DNA from: Edaphobacter sp.
GTDB taxonomy: Bacteria > Acidobacteriota > Terriglobia > Terriglobales > Acidobacteriaceae
Length of the DNA: 64,000 bases
Direction of reading: 5' to 3'
Assembly (NCBI RefSeq): GCF_028283685.1
Contig: NZ_JAPWKF010000006.1
Coordinates: 171,729 to 235,728, forward strand
A program made the translations under genes and the position numbers. Shown here piece after piece: positions 1 to 9,130 of this stretch. The notes beneath the pieces are model-generated. The model had not been told where the DNA came from and did not search any database. It saw only the letters and a list, made by a program, of their open reading frames with translations. The stretch's first letter is position 1, and each line of letters starts with the position of its first letter.

Positions 1-52
1 GTCGGGATCAACCCGCAGGAGCTTTTTCAAATCTGGTGAAGATACGTTGGCG

Positions 53-256
53 TTACGCCGTCTTGGTGGCCACGACCTTCATCGTGCGGGACATGATGTT
101 GCGCTTGCACAGCATGCAGCTGTTGCGGTGCTCAATCATCTCTCGCTGTACATCGATGATGCGATTGTCGCGGTTATTGTGGTTCAGCGCTGCGGAGACA
201 TCGGAGTCGATCATGTCACGGTAGGACTCGATCAGTTTGTTTCCTAGGATGTCCAT
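53..256 (-). CDS. Small hypothetical protein with one CxxC
   Basis: A 67-residue reading frame from an ATG at 256. I do not recognise a family. The composition looks protein-like rather than shadow-like: a mixed helical stretch rich in Asn, Asp, Ile and Arg, then a CMLC (CxxC) motif near residue 47 and a basic tail. A longer in-frame extension upstream to 457 reads like noise, so I prefer the internal ATG. No strong Shine-Dalgarno is visible upstream (GGTTGCCCTCAG). The surrounding DNA is less GC-rich than the neighbouring genes. It could equally be non-coding. Confidence 0.35.
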   Translation of the reverse strand: MDILGNKLIESYRDMIDSDVSAALNHNNRDNRIIDVQREMIEHRNSCMLCKRNIMSRTMKVVATKTA

Positions 257-600
257 CTGAGGGCAACCGTGGGTACGCCATGATTCACCTGCTCTGGAGG
301 GATAATTATCGAACGGGCGACTAGCCACAATAACTACGATGCCTGGCGCGTGGACGTAGTTGGTTGCAGCGAAGTTGAAACATGCTGAAGTTGAAACCTG
401 CTGAGGATGTGGCGAAGCGGCTTCGCGCATGAGGTGTCGGGCGTCCGTGTATCGCAAGGCATCGCAGACGGTCGCAACAGGTCCGGCCAGTTGTCGCGCG
501 CGAGAGATATACTTGTTGCGTTTCAGGGAGATTCCTCTTTCGCAGCCAGGTGCGCGGAGCGGGAGAGAGGCTTGGCGCGGCTAAGGGGCTTATAGGGGGC
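257..600. other. Intergenic stretch with no recognised feature
   Basis: About 340 bases upstream of the cytochrome c gene. I see no convincing gene, RNA or strong hairpin. It presumably holds the promoter of the cytochrome/dehydrogenase pair, but no clear -35/-10 pair stands out. Confidence 0.4.
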
Positions 601-1461
601 ATGACGAAGACTCGAACGTTTCTGCTGTCGGTGGTGGGTCTTGTGTCTGTGCTTGCCGCCGCCCATGGGGGAGTTCTGCGGCCGGTGCTGGCGGCAGGGC
701 AGGAGAGCAGCTCTCAGCCCCAGCAGGCCAGGCCGACGCCCAGGCGCATGGACTCGCATACTGCGCTGGGCCTGGGCCGCGTCCCCGATGCGGCGGCAGC
801 CAAACGAGGCGAGCCGCTCTACGGGCAGAACTGCCAGGCCTGCCACGGGGAGGGCGCCCGCGGAAGCATCGGGCCAAGCCTGGTCCGGTCGGTGCTGGTG
901 CTGCACGACGACGATGACACCGAGATCGCGCAGGTGGTCCGCAGCGGACGTCCACAGGCGGGGATGCCCCCCTTCAAGCAGCTGACCGACGCGCAGGTGC
1001 ACGACATCGCCGAGTATCTGCATCAGTTGATTGAGCTGTCGGCCAACCGGGGCCTGTATAAGGGTGCCGAGACGATGGAGAGCGGCGATGCCGGCAAGGG
1101 CAAGCTCTACTTCGCCGCGCACTGCGCCAGCTGCCACTCGGTCACAGGCGACCTGGCCGGAATCGGCACGAAGTTCGCCCAGCCCACGGCCCTGATGGCG
1201 CGTATCGCCTGGCCCGACGAGCACGGCCCGCAGGCGGCGACCGTGGTGTTGGCCGACGGACGCAGGCTGACCGGCACGCTGGTCCACTACGACGACTTCG
1301 AGACCACGCTGAAGCCCGCCGACGGCGGCGAGCAGACGTGGCCCACCGATACCGTCAAGGTCGAGATCCCGGACAAGATCGCGCCGCATCGCGCCTTGCT
1401 GCCGCAGTACAGCGACGACGACCTGCACAACCTGACGCGGTACCTGATGACGATTAAATAA
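601..1461 (+). CDS. Secreted diheme cytochrome c
   Basis: A 286-residue exported electron carrier. Residues 1-32 form a signal peptide (MTKTR then a hydrophobic core ending LAAG). Two c-type haem sites are visible: CQACH at about residue 78 and CASCH at about 175, so there are two cytochrome c domains. A GMPPF segment between them is a plausible Met ligand. The second domain carries an insertion with the pattern VLADGRRLTGTLV, a small beta-rich module seen in cytochromes that partner quinoproteins. The ATG at 601 follows AGGGGGC; an upstream frame extension to 550 lacks a signal peptide and is rejected. The PQQ dehydrogenase gene starts 62 bases downstream, so this is probably its electron acceptor. 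Confidence 0.88.
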   Translation: MTKTRTFLLSVVGLVSVLAAAHGGVLRPVLAAGQESSSQPQQARPTPRRMDSHTALGLGRVPDAAAAKRGEPLYGQNCQACHGEGARGSIGPSLVRSVLVLHDDDDTEIAQVVRSGRPQAGMPPFKQLTDAQVHDIAEYLHQLIELSANRGLYKGAETMESGDAGKGKLYFAAHCASCHSVTGDLAGIGTKFAQPTALMARIAWPDEHGPQAATVVLADGRRLTGTLVHYDDFETTLKPADGGEQTWPTDTVKVEIPDKIAPHRALLPQYSDDDLHNLTRYLMTIK

Positions 1462-1523
1462 ACGAAGCGAAGTAAACGAAGCGGAAGTTCTTCAAACAAG
1501 CGAAGCGGGGCTCACTTCAAAAG

Positions 1524-3197
1524 ATGAAGCGGAACAGTCTTCTTTCAAACGGAATGGTGCGGCGGGCGGCTTCAGGAGCGGCAGCGATGTTTCTGCTGGC
1601 CGCGCCGCTGCTGGCACAGCAGGGCAAGGCAGCCGCAACGCCTTCGCTCGATCCCAAATCGCTGGTGCTGTTCGACCATCCGAAGGACACGTGGCCGACC
1701 TACAATGCCAACTACTCCGGGCAGCGGTATATCGGGATCGACCAGGTGAACCAGAAGACGGTCGCCCAGCTGAAGACGAAGTGGGCCTACAGGATTCAGG
1801 GCGTCACCATTCGCGGCAGCGGATCGCCGACCATCAAGTCGACGCCGCTGATGGTTGACGGCGTGCTTTACTTCACCGTGCCCGACCACGTCTTTGCGGT
1901 CGATGCGCGCACCGGCAAGGAGCGCTGGCAGTATGACTTCGTCGATCACGGCGGCCATGTGCTCGGCCAGCGCGGCGTGGGCATGTACGGCAAGTGGATC
2001 TACTTCCTGACGCCCGACGGCTGGTTCATCTCGCTCGACTCCGGCACCGGCAAGGAGCGCTGGCGCAAGAAGGTCGCCGACGAAAAGCTGCAGTACTTCA
2101 CCACGATGGCAGCGGTGATCGTAAAAAACCACGTCATCATCGGCGTGGGCGGCGACGCCATGGACGTGCGCGGCTACCTGGAGTCGCGCAACCCGGAGAC
2201 AGGCGAGCTGGAGTGGCGCTGGTGGTCCGAGCCGCTGAAGATGGGCGATCCCGGCTCCGAGACCTGGCCCACCCAGGCCGCCATGGACCACGGCGGCGGC
2301 ATGACCTGGATGCCCGGAACCTACGACCCGGAGCTCAACCTGATCTTCTGGGGCACCGGCAACACCAACCCGGTATTCGCGGGCCAAAGCCGCAAAGGCG
2401 CGAACCTCTTCACCGACTCCATCGTGGCCCTCAACCCGGATACGGGAAAGATGGAGTGGTACTTCCAGGGCTCGCCGCACGACACCCACGACTGGGATAA
2501 CGTCGAGACGCCGATCCTCTTCGACGCCACCATCGACGGCAAGCCGCGCAAGCTGTTGGCGCAGGCCGGACGCAACGGCTACTTCTTTGTCCTCGATCGT
2601 GTCACCGGCAAGTACCTGGTGTCGAAGCCGTTTACCAAGACCGCCAACTGGTCGAAGGGTATCGACGAGCGCGGTCAGCCGATCCCCGACCCGGACAAAG
2701 ATCCCAAGGTGGACGGCTCGATGGTCGATATCGCGTCCAACGGCGCCACCAACTGGCCGGCTCCGAGCTACAGCCCGAAGACGGGCCTCTTCTACGTCAA
2801 CGCGACCGAGGGCTACAGCGTGGCCTATCTCTACGACACCTCGCCCAATCCGCAGGGGTATGGGGGCGGGGCTTCGGGACACTTCGACCCGGCATCGTCG
2901 CTGATCGCGCTCGACGTGAAGGACGGCAGCGTGCGCTGGAAGCACATCGCCAAGACCACCCCCGGTGGTGGTGGCGGTATGTCGGGCGGCATCCTGACGA
3001 CCGCAGGAAACCTGCTCTTTACCGGCGACTCCAACCGCCTCGCCGCCTTCGATCCCGCCAGCGGAAAGATCCTGTGGTCGCAGAAGCTGGCCACGGCGAT
3101 CACGAACGGCCCATCGACCTGGGAGCTGGACGGCAAACAGTATGTGATTGCGGGAGCAGGCGATACGCTCTATGCGCTGACGCTGGACGGAAAATAG
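1524..3197 (+). CDS. PQQ-dependent dehydrogenase (quinoprotein)
   Basis: A 557-residue periplasmic eight-bladed propeller of the PQQ alcohol-dehydrogenase family. The signal peptide ends near LLAQQ. Repeated propeller tryptophan-docking motifs are visible, such as DARTGKERWQY, DSGTGKERWRK, NPDTGKMEWYF and DVKDGSVRWKH. The metal/PQQ region GTGNTNP lies near residue 276, and HDTHDWD near 318 supplies the catalytic Asp region. The protein contains no cysteine, so the vicinal disulfide of methanol dehydrogenases is absent. The usual GAELGVRG motif reads GDAMDVRG, so the metal-binding Glu appears replaced. It pairs with the upstream diheme cytochrome c. The substrate is unknown. Confidence 0.85.
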   Translation: MKRNSLLSNGMVRRAASGAAAMFLLAAPLLAQQGKAAATPSLDPKSLVLFDHPKDTWPTYNANYSGQRYIGIDQVNQKTVAQLKTKWAYRIQGVTIRGSGSPTIKSTPLMVDGVLYFTVPDHVFAVDARTGKERWQYDFVDHGGHVLGQRGVGMYGKWIYFLTPDGWFISLDSGTGKERWRKKVADEKLQYFTTMAAVIVKNHVIIGVGGDAMDVRGYLESRNPETGELEWRWWSEPLKMGDPGSETWPTQAAMDHGGGMTWMPGTYDPELNLIFWGTGNTNPVFAGQSRKGANLFTDSIVALNPDTGKMEWYFQGSPHDTHDWDNVETPILFDATIDGKPRKLLAQAGRNGYFFVLDRVTGKYLVSKPFTKTANWSKGIDERGQPIPDPDKDPKVDGSMVDIASNGATNWPAPSYSPKTGLFYVNATEGYSVAYLYDTSPNPQGYGGGASGHFDPASSLIALDVKDGSVRWKHIAKTTPGGGGGMSGGILTTAGNLLFTGDSNRLAAFDPASGKILWSQKLATAITNGPSTWELDGKQYVIAGAGDTLYALTLDGK

Positions 3198-3472
3198 GGC
3201 AGTTCCAGCCGTCGAGCGATGAACCCATGCGGTCAGGGGCATTCTGGCCGTGGCTGCTCGCCTGCAGCGGCGTAGCGGCGCCTCCAATCATCCGAATGAT
3301 CGAGTTGCAGGTGAAGCAGGCGACCCCGTGTTATCCGCGCGGTCGATGGCGATGCCTCGCAATTTGTAAACGCCTCCATCGATTCCACTTACCGTGCAGA
3401 TATCACTTAAATGATGAGTAGAAATCCGGCGGGTAAATATTCGCGGACTCTATGTGAGTGTATTGTTATCAG
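3198..3472. other. Intergenic stretch between dehydrogenase and hsp20
   Basis: No gene recognised. The region drops in GC content toward the hsp20 promoter. The first 220 bases show no clear terminator. Confidence 0.4.
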
Positions 3473-3495
3473 ATTATCTGCAACTTTTAGATAAT
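3473..3495 (+). promoter_or_regulatory. Inverted repeat upstream of hsp20, possible operator
   Basis: ATTATCT, nine bases, then AGATAAT form a perfect 7-bp inverted repeat about 85 bases before the hsp20 start. It lies just upstream of an AT-rich CATATAAAT stretch that could be a -10 region. The nine-base spacing recalls the geometry of the CIRCE operator, but the arm sequence is different. A regulator-binding site is an inference. Confidence 0.35.
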
Positions 3496-3579
3496 GCGCG
3501 CGTCATATAAATAGCTCCGGAGAGTGCTCCCGGGCAAAAGGTTTAGATTCAGCAGTTCAGGATCAGGAGGAGAGTAACC

Positions 3580-4098
3580 ATGACCATCACCCGTTTTGCC
3601 CCAGTTCGCCGCCCATTCGGTGAGGCGACGCTTCTGCAGCACCGCTTGAACTCAATCTTCGACGAGCTGGGCCTGCAGCCCGAGACTGCACCGTCGAGCT
3701 TTGTGCCCGCGGTTGATGTCTACGAGGATGCGCAGAAGGTTGTGGTGAAGCTCGAGGTTCCGGGAATCAGGCAGGAGGACCTCAGCATCCGCCTGGAGAA
3801 CCAGATTCTGACCGTCAAGGGCGAGCGGAAGTTCGAGGAAGAGGCCCGCAAGGCCAACTTCCACCGCATCGAGCGCAGCTACGGCAGCTTTACCCGCACC
3901 TTTACCGTGCCGCAGACCGTGGACACGGAGAGCGTGAAGGCGAACTACGATGCCGGCGTTCTGACTATCGCCCTGGCCAAGAAGGCCGAGGCCACGCCGA
4001 AGCAGGTGGTGATCGAAACTGGTCCCCCCGCCGAGGCCCCCATCCCGGCCGCGACGCATGCCGTGGAAGCTCAGCCCGCTGAGGCTGCAACCAGGTAA
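3580..4098 (+). CDS. Small heat shock protein, Hsp20 family
   Basis: A 172-residue ATP-independent holdase that keeps unfolding proteins soluble in the cytoplasm. The alpha-crystallin domain spans about residues 42-145. It contains VDVYEDAQKVVVKLEVPG at its start, a central GERKFEEE segment and the hallmark GVLTIALAKK near the end. A Pro/Ala/Glu-rich C-terminal tail of about 30 residues follows. The ATG at 3580 is preceded by a strong AGGAGGAGAG site. clpB lies 250 bases downstream in the same direction, a logical partner because ClpB extracts proteins from Hsp20-bound aggregates. A hairpin between the two genes suggests separate or attenuated transcription. Confidence 0.92.
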   Translation: MTITRFAPVRRPFGEATLLQHRLNSIFDELGLQPETAPSSFVPAVDVYEDAQKVVVKLEVPGIRQEDLSIRLENQILTVKGERKFEEEARKANFHRIERSYGSFTRTFTVPQTVDTESVKANYDAGVLTIALAKKAEATPKQVVIETGPPAEAPIPAATHAVEAQPAEAATR

Positions 4099-4156
4099 CT
4101 CGCTGTATCGCAGCTAATAAGGCTGTGGCAGCCAGGGCTGTGTGGGATGTCGCTGT

Positions 4157-4186
4157 ATGGCGGGAGACGAAACTGTCTCCCGCCAT
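4157..4186 (+). terminator. Hairpin after hsp20
   Basis: ATGGCGGGAGAC, six-base loop, GTCTCCCGCCAT: a perfect 12-bp stem 58 bases after hsp20. The tail (TCGTGTATC) is poor in T, so termination may be partial and let some transcription reach clpB. Confidence 0.5.
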
Positions 4187-4350
4187 TCGTGTATCGAATG
4201 GGGTGTGGTGCGTGCGGGGAATGCCGCCTGCTGATGACAGATGTTGTGGGCGCTGCAGGGCAGTCGTGGTGACGTGGAGCACGGCGTTGGCTGCTGAAAC
4301 AGGATTAGGATTCTGTGGAGACGTTGATCTCCACGCAAGGGAGAGAGTGG

Positions 4351-7015
4351 ATGGCGATCAAGTGGGACAAGTTTACGGTGAAGTCGCAGGAGGCGGTTCA
4401 GGGTGCGGTCGGACACGCATCGGAGAACGGTAATCCTGAGGTGCAGCCCCTGCACCTGATGGCGGCGCTGCTGGAGGACAAGGAGGGCGTCGTCCTTCCC
4501 GTCCTCGACAAGATCGGCGTGCCGGTACAGCAGCTGCTGAGCGGTGTGAACGCCGCGATTGCAAAGCTGCCCAAGGTGCAGGGCGGAGCGCAGCCCGGCC
4601 TTGGTCAGGCGATGCAGAAGGTGCTGGAGCAGGCCTTCAAGGAAGCCGACAACTTCAAGGACGAGTACGTCTCGACCGAGCACCTGCTGCTCGCGCTGGC
4701 GAAGCAGAAGGGCGATGCCGTGGCGACGGCGCTGAGTTCATTCGGTGCGACGCACGATGCGATCCTCAAGGCGCTGGCCGAGGTGCGCGGCTCGCAGCGC
4801 GTCACCGACCAGAACCCCGAGGGCAAGTTCCAGGCGCTTGAAAAATATGCGAAGGACCTCACGGAGCTGGCCCGTCGCGGCAAGCTCGACCCCGTCATCG
4901 GACGCGACGAAGAGATTCGCCGCGTGGTACAGGTGCTCTCGCGCAGGACCAAGAACAATCCGGTGCTGATCGGCGAGCCCGGCGTTGGCAAAACCGCCAT
5001 CGTCGAAGGCCTCGCCCGCCGCATCTTCCTGGGTGATGTGCCGGAGATCCTGAAGAACAAGCGCGTCTGCGCACTCGATCTCGCTTCGATGGTTGCTGGC
5101 GCAAAGTTCCGCGGCGAGTTCGAAGAGCGGCTGAAGGCGGTGCTGAAGGAGATCGAGGCCTCCAACGGCGAGATCATCCTCTTCATCGACGAGCTGCATA
5201 CGCTGGTCGGCGCAGGCGCTGCCGAAGGCGCCATGGACGCGAGCAACATGCTGAAGCCTGCGCTCGCCCGAGGCGAGCTGCGTGCCATCGGCGCAACCAC
5301 GCTGAACGAGTATCGCAAGTACATCGAGAAGGATTCGGCGCTGGAGCGGCGCTTCCAGATCGTCTACGTCGGTGAGCCGAACGTAGAGGATACGGTTGCG
5401 ATTCTGCGCGGGCTGAAGGAGAAGTACGAGGCGCATCACAAGGTGCGCATCAAGGATGCGGCGATTGTGGCTGCGGCGACGTTGTCGCACCGCTACATCT
5501 CCGACCGCTTCCTGCCGGACAAGGCGATTGATCTTGTGGATGAGGCTGCTGCTGCTCTCGCCATCCAGATCGGCTCCGTGCCGGTCGAGATCGACGACCT
5601 GGAGCGCCGTGCGACGTCGCTGGAGATCGAGCGTGCTGCGCTGCAGCGCGAGAAGGATGCAAACTCGCAGGAGCGTCTTGAGGTCGTCGAGCGTGAGCTT
5701 GCCGAGATCAAGGAGCAGGCTGCCGCCTTGCGTGCCCGCTGGCAGAAGGAGCGCGGAGCCATCGGCCGTATCGCCGAGCTGAAGGAAGAGCTGGAGGCGC
5801 TGCGCTTCCAGATGCAGGAGGAGACGCGCAAGGGCAACCTGCAGCGCGCCGCCGAGCTGCAGTACGGCGAGATTCCAAAGAAGGAGGACGAGCTGCGTGA
5901 GCTGACCGCCCTGCAGGAAGAGGCCGTCGCCGAAGACAAGGCCGATGCCCAGACCGGCGCAGGCAAGCGGCCTTCGCGCATGCTGAAGGAGGAGGTCGAC
6001 GAGGAGGACATCGCGGCCATCGTCTCCAAGTGGACCGGCATTCCCGGTCTCGAAGATGCTCGAAGGCGAGACGCAGAAGCTGGTCACGATGGAGAACCGT
6101 CTGCGCGAGCGTGTGGTCGGTCAGGACGAGGCGCTCAGCGCGGTGGCGAATGCCATTCGCCGTTCACGTGCGGGGCTCTCCGATCCAAAGCGTCCTATCG
6201 GCTCGTTCATCTTCCTCGGACCCACGGGCGTGGGTAAGACGGAGACGGCGCGTGCGCTGGCCGAATTCCTCTTCGACGACGAGCAGGCGATGGTGCGCAT
6301 CGACATGAGCGAGTACATGGAGAAGCATGCCGTCTCCCGGCTCATCGGCGCGCCTCCCGGATACGTGGGTTACGACGAGGGCGGTCAGCTGACCGAGGCC
6401 GTCCGTCGCCGTCCGTACTCCGTGATCCTCTTCGACGAGATCGAGAAGGCTCACCCGGACGTCTTCAACGTGCTGCTGCAGGTGCTCGACGATGGCCGCC
6501 TGACCGACTCGAAGGGCCGCACGGTGGACTTCAAGAACACCGTGCTCATCATGACGTCGAACACCGGCGCCGACAAGCTGACCAGCGCGTGGGCGCACGG
6601 CGAGGAGGGCTTTGAAGAGGCGAAGGAGCGCGTGATCGATGCTCTTAAACAAACATTTCGCCCTGAGTTCCTCAACCGCGTGGACGACATCGTGGTCTTC
6701 CATCCGTTGGACGACAAGGAGCTGACGCACATCGTCGACCTGCGGCTGAAGGATCTCGAGAAGCTGCTGACAGATCGTCGCATCACGCTCGAGCTGACCG
6801 ACGAGGCACGCAAGGCGATCTTCAAGGCGGGCTACGACCGTGCCTACGGCGCGCGTCCGCTGAAGAGGGCGATCCAGCGGCTGGTGCAGGACAAGCTGGC
6901 CGTGCGTATCCTCGACGGCAGCGTGCTGCACGGCGATCACGTGGTGGTGGATGCAGGTGCGGATGGCCTGACGTTCACGGTCAACAATCGAACGGAAGAG
7001 CCTGCTGCGGTGTAA
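4351..7015 (+). pseudogene. clpB: ATP-dependent chaperone ClpB, frameshifted
   Basis: Encodes the Hsp104-type disaggregase. The ATG at 4351 follows AAGGGAGAGAG. Visible in order: the Clp N domain (about residues 1-150), first Walker A GEPGVGKT (about 207) and Walker B ILFIDELH, the coiled-coil M domain (about 410-530, [15 protein letters not shown] and onward), second Walker A GPTGVGKT (about 620), [12 protein letters not shown], and the C-terminal D2-small domain. The frame breaks at 6046-6047, where WTGIP should continue VSKMLEGE: one extra G shifts the frame, and an intact second part resumes at 6053. Without that base the protein would be 887 residues, normal for ClpB. Either a sequencing error or a real recent mutation; both halves are otherwise undamaged. 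Confidence 0.9.
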
Positions 7016-7037
7016 GCCTTTGCAGCGGATGCAATCG

Positions 7038-7076
7038 AACGCCGGATGTCTTCAAAGGGCATCCGGCGTTTTCTTT
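7038..7076 (+). terminator. Rho-independent terminator of clpB
   Basis: AACGCCGGATG, 11-base loop, CATCCGGCGTT, then TTCTTT. The perfect 11-bp stem and T-rich tail lie 22 bases after clpB and run into the last codon of the convergent glycosyltransferase gene. Confidence 0.8.
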
Positions 7077-8952
7077 AACGATGCGCGATGCTGCTCGGGA
7101 AGCGTCGCATGGGTGCATCAGGCAGGTTGGCGCGAGCAAGAAAACGCGTGGGTTCAGGGCAGCGGTTGGTGCGCGCGGCGCGGTCGCCGGCAGAGAGATA
7201 GAGCACCGGGTCGGCGTGGTTCAGCGGCGTAAAGCCTTCGATGGTCTCGGTCGGAAAGCGGAACGGCAGGCGGTTGATGGGATAGCTGTGCGTGGCGAGA
7301 TCGCGCACCAGCCAGTTGTTGTCGCTGGCGAGGATGACGTAGTCGGCGGTGTTCTTCTGCAGATCGGCCAGCGGCACGATAGGCAGATGATAGATGGTGT
7401 TGCGGCCCGCCCACAGGTTCTCCTCCGGTGAGTCTTCTCCGCGCAGCGAGCGGATCGCGGGAAAGTCGACCGGAAAGACGATGCGCGATGCGACCGCAGG
7501 CGGAGCATAGTGCTGCAGCGTGAGCACCATCAGTGGATCGGCGACGACGATGGGCTTGTCTGCATGCGGCAGACCCGCAGCCGCCTGGGGCAGGTCATTC
7601 AGAACCTGCGCGAAGGTCTGCCGCTGCTCGCGATAGTCATGCGCCACCGTCGCGACGCGGCCCATAAAGACGCATGCGACCAGCGCAAGCGAGATGGCGC
7701 CCGCATGTTGCAGTCGACCGAAGATGCGGAACGCCGCCAGCGTTCCAGCGATGGAGAAGCCAAGGCACACAGGAATCACAAAGCGCGGCGAGAGCATCCC
7801 GCCGTGCAGGCGCGCCACGAGATAGCCGAGAAAGGGATACGCCATCAGCAGGAAAACCGCGACCGCTTCGTGTCGCTCAAGCACCTCTTCGCCATGATGC
7901 TGCACGAGCCGTTTGATCCACTGTGGTCGTTGCGGCATCTTGCTCTCATGGCGCGAAACCACCGCGAGATATCCGGCCAGCAGAAGCAGCGCCAGCGTGG
8001 GGAAGAGGATGACCTCCACCATCTGCAGGTAGGCGTCGCAGACCTGGTCGAGGGAGACCTTGTTCCACGCATGCGGAGCGAACTGCGCGATACTCCGCTC
8101 GATCAGCGGATGAAAGGCGAGCAGCGGTGTGATGGCAATGGTCAGCGCAAGCCAGATGCTGAGATCGATCTCCTTCGCCGCACCGCGTCGCCAGCGGAAG
8201 AAGGTGCGCGCGACTTCGCCGCCTGCGATGGGCAGAAACGCCAGCACCGCAAAGTAATTGGTGGAGACGCCGAGCGCGAGTGCCAGCGTCATGCCGCACA
8301 GCGCAAGGCGATGCCGCGCGATGGAGGCAAGCGGATCGATGGCCTCGCGCCAGCACAAGAGCGCCAGCATGGTGAAGCCGTACATCATCGCGTACGAGCG
8401 GCTCTCGTAGCTGTAGTCGAACGCGGCGTTCGCCATCGAAAACAAAACGCCGGTCACGGCCCAGGTGACAGGGACGTAGCGCCGCAGAAAGAGAAACAGC
8501 GAAAGCAGCGCGGTCCAGTAGCCCAGGATCGAGGGCAGGCGCAGCGCCAGCTCGCTGGAACCGAAGAGCCGCATCGAGGCCAGCACGGCGAAGTGCGTCA
8601 GCGGAGGATTTGGGTCGGCCGCATGCGCCAGCGCATTCCAGATGGCGGTGACGCTGCCAAGCTGCGCGATGTGGAAGGTAATCAGCTCATCGAGCCACAG
8701 CAATTTGTAGTGCGAGAGTGTCGTCACGATGGCCAGGTACGCCAGCGATAGCAAGGCGAAGGCTCGCCATGGCGACCGTTCGATGGACTCAACCGTCGAC
8801 CCTGAAGAGGCGAGGCGGCTGGAAGTGGAAGAGAATGATCTGCTTACGCTGCTTTTCTCAAAACTGGGGGCCAATACAACACACTCCGGAGTGGGGGAGG
8901 AATCGTCCGTTCCGGGGTTGGACGCCGATAGCGCCGTTGGAGTTGCGGCCAT
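7075..8952 (-). CDS. Membrane glycosyltransferase, GT39/ArnT-like (PMT_2 superfamily)
   Basis: About 625 residues. After a Ser/Thr-rich cytoplasmic N-terminus of about 65 residues there are roughly ten hydrophobic segments. The first is followed by LLWLDELITFH, the acidic Asp-Glu pair typical of polyprenyl-phosphate-sugar-dependent GT-C enzymes. The family moves a sugar from a lipid carrier to a protein, lipid or glycan on the outer face of the inner membrane. The acceptor cannot be told from sequence. I chose the ATG at 8952; frame upstream of it (to 9273) runs over the divergent gene and looks non-coding. It is divergent from an FAD oxidoreductase by about 180 bases and convergent with clpB. 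Confidence 0.75.
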   Translation of the reverse strand: MAATPTALSASNPGTDDSSPTPECVVLAPSFEKSSVSRSFSSTSSRLASSGSTVESIERSPWRAFALLSLAYLAIVTTLSHYKLLWLDELITFHIAQLGSVTAIWNALAHAADPNPPLTHFAVLASMRLFGSSELALRLPSILGYWTALLSLFLFLRRYVPVTWAVTGVLFSMANAAFDYSYESRSYAMMYGFTMLALLCWREAIDPLASIARHRLALCGMTLALALGVSTNYFAVLAFLPIAGGEVARTFFRWRRGAAKEIDLSIWLALTIAITPLLAFHPLIERSIAQFAPHAWNKVSLDQVCDAYLQMVEVILFPTLALLLLAGYLAVVSRHESKMPQRPQWIKRLVQHHGEEVLERHEAVAVFLLMAYPFLGYLVARLHGGMLSPRFVIPVCLGFSIAGTLAAFRIFGRLQHAGAISLALVACVFMGRVATVAHDYREQRQTFAQVLNDLPQAAAGLPHADKPIVVADPLMVLTLQHYAPPAVASRIVFPVDFPAIRSLRGEDSPEENLWAGRNTIYHLPIVPLADLQKNTADYVILASDNNWLVRDLATHSYPINRLPFRFPTETIEGFTPLNHADPVLYLSAGDRAARTNRCPEPTRFLARANLPDAPMRRFPSSIAHR

Positions 8953-9130
8953 CTGCTGTGTCCCAATAGCTTTCTGGCCAATGGCTTTCTTTTGTTGTCT
9001 GCAGCCCAACGGCGTTCTTCTGCGTCTATGGGGGAGGCAGGAGAAAGCAGGCAGGGCCCCCCTGATAGCATGGGGATATAAAGGGCTCGCCTTCCTGCGC
9101 GAGGAAAGGTATTGAAGTCCCAGGTTTTGG

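Noticed and set aside
1572-3287. A 571-residue open frame on the minus strand opposite the PQQ dehydrogenase
   Set aside because: Shadow frame; no domain, while the plus strand encodes obvious propeller motifs.
3520-3535. CIRCE half-site GAGTGCT before hsp20
   Set aside because: The matching left arm TTAGCACTC is not present at the nine-base distance.
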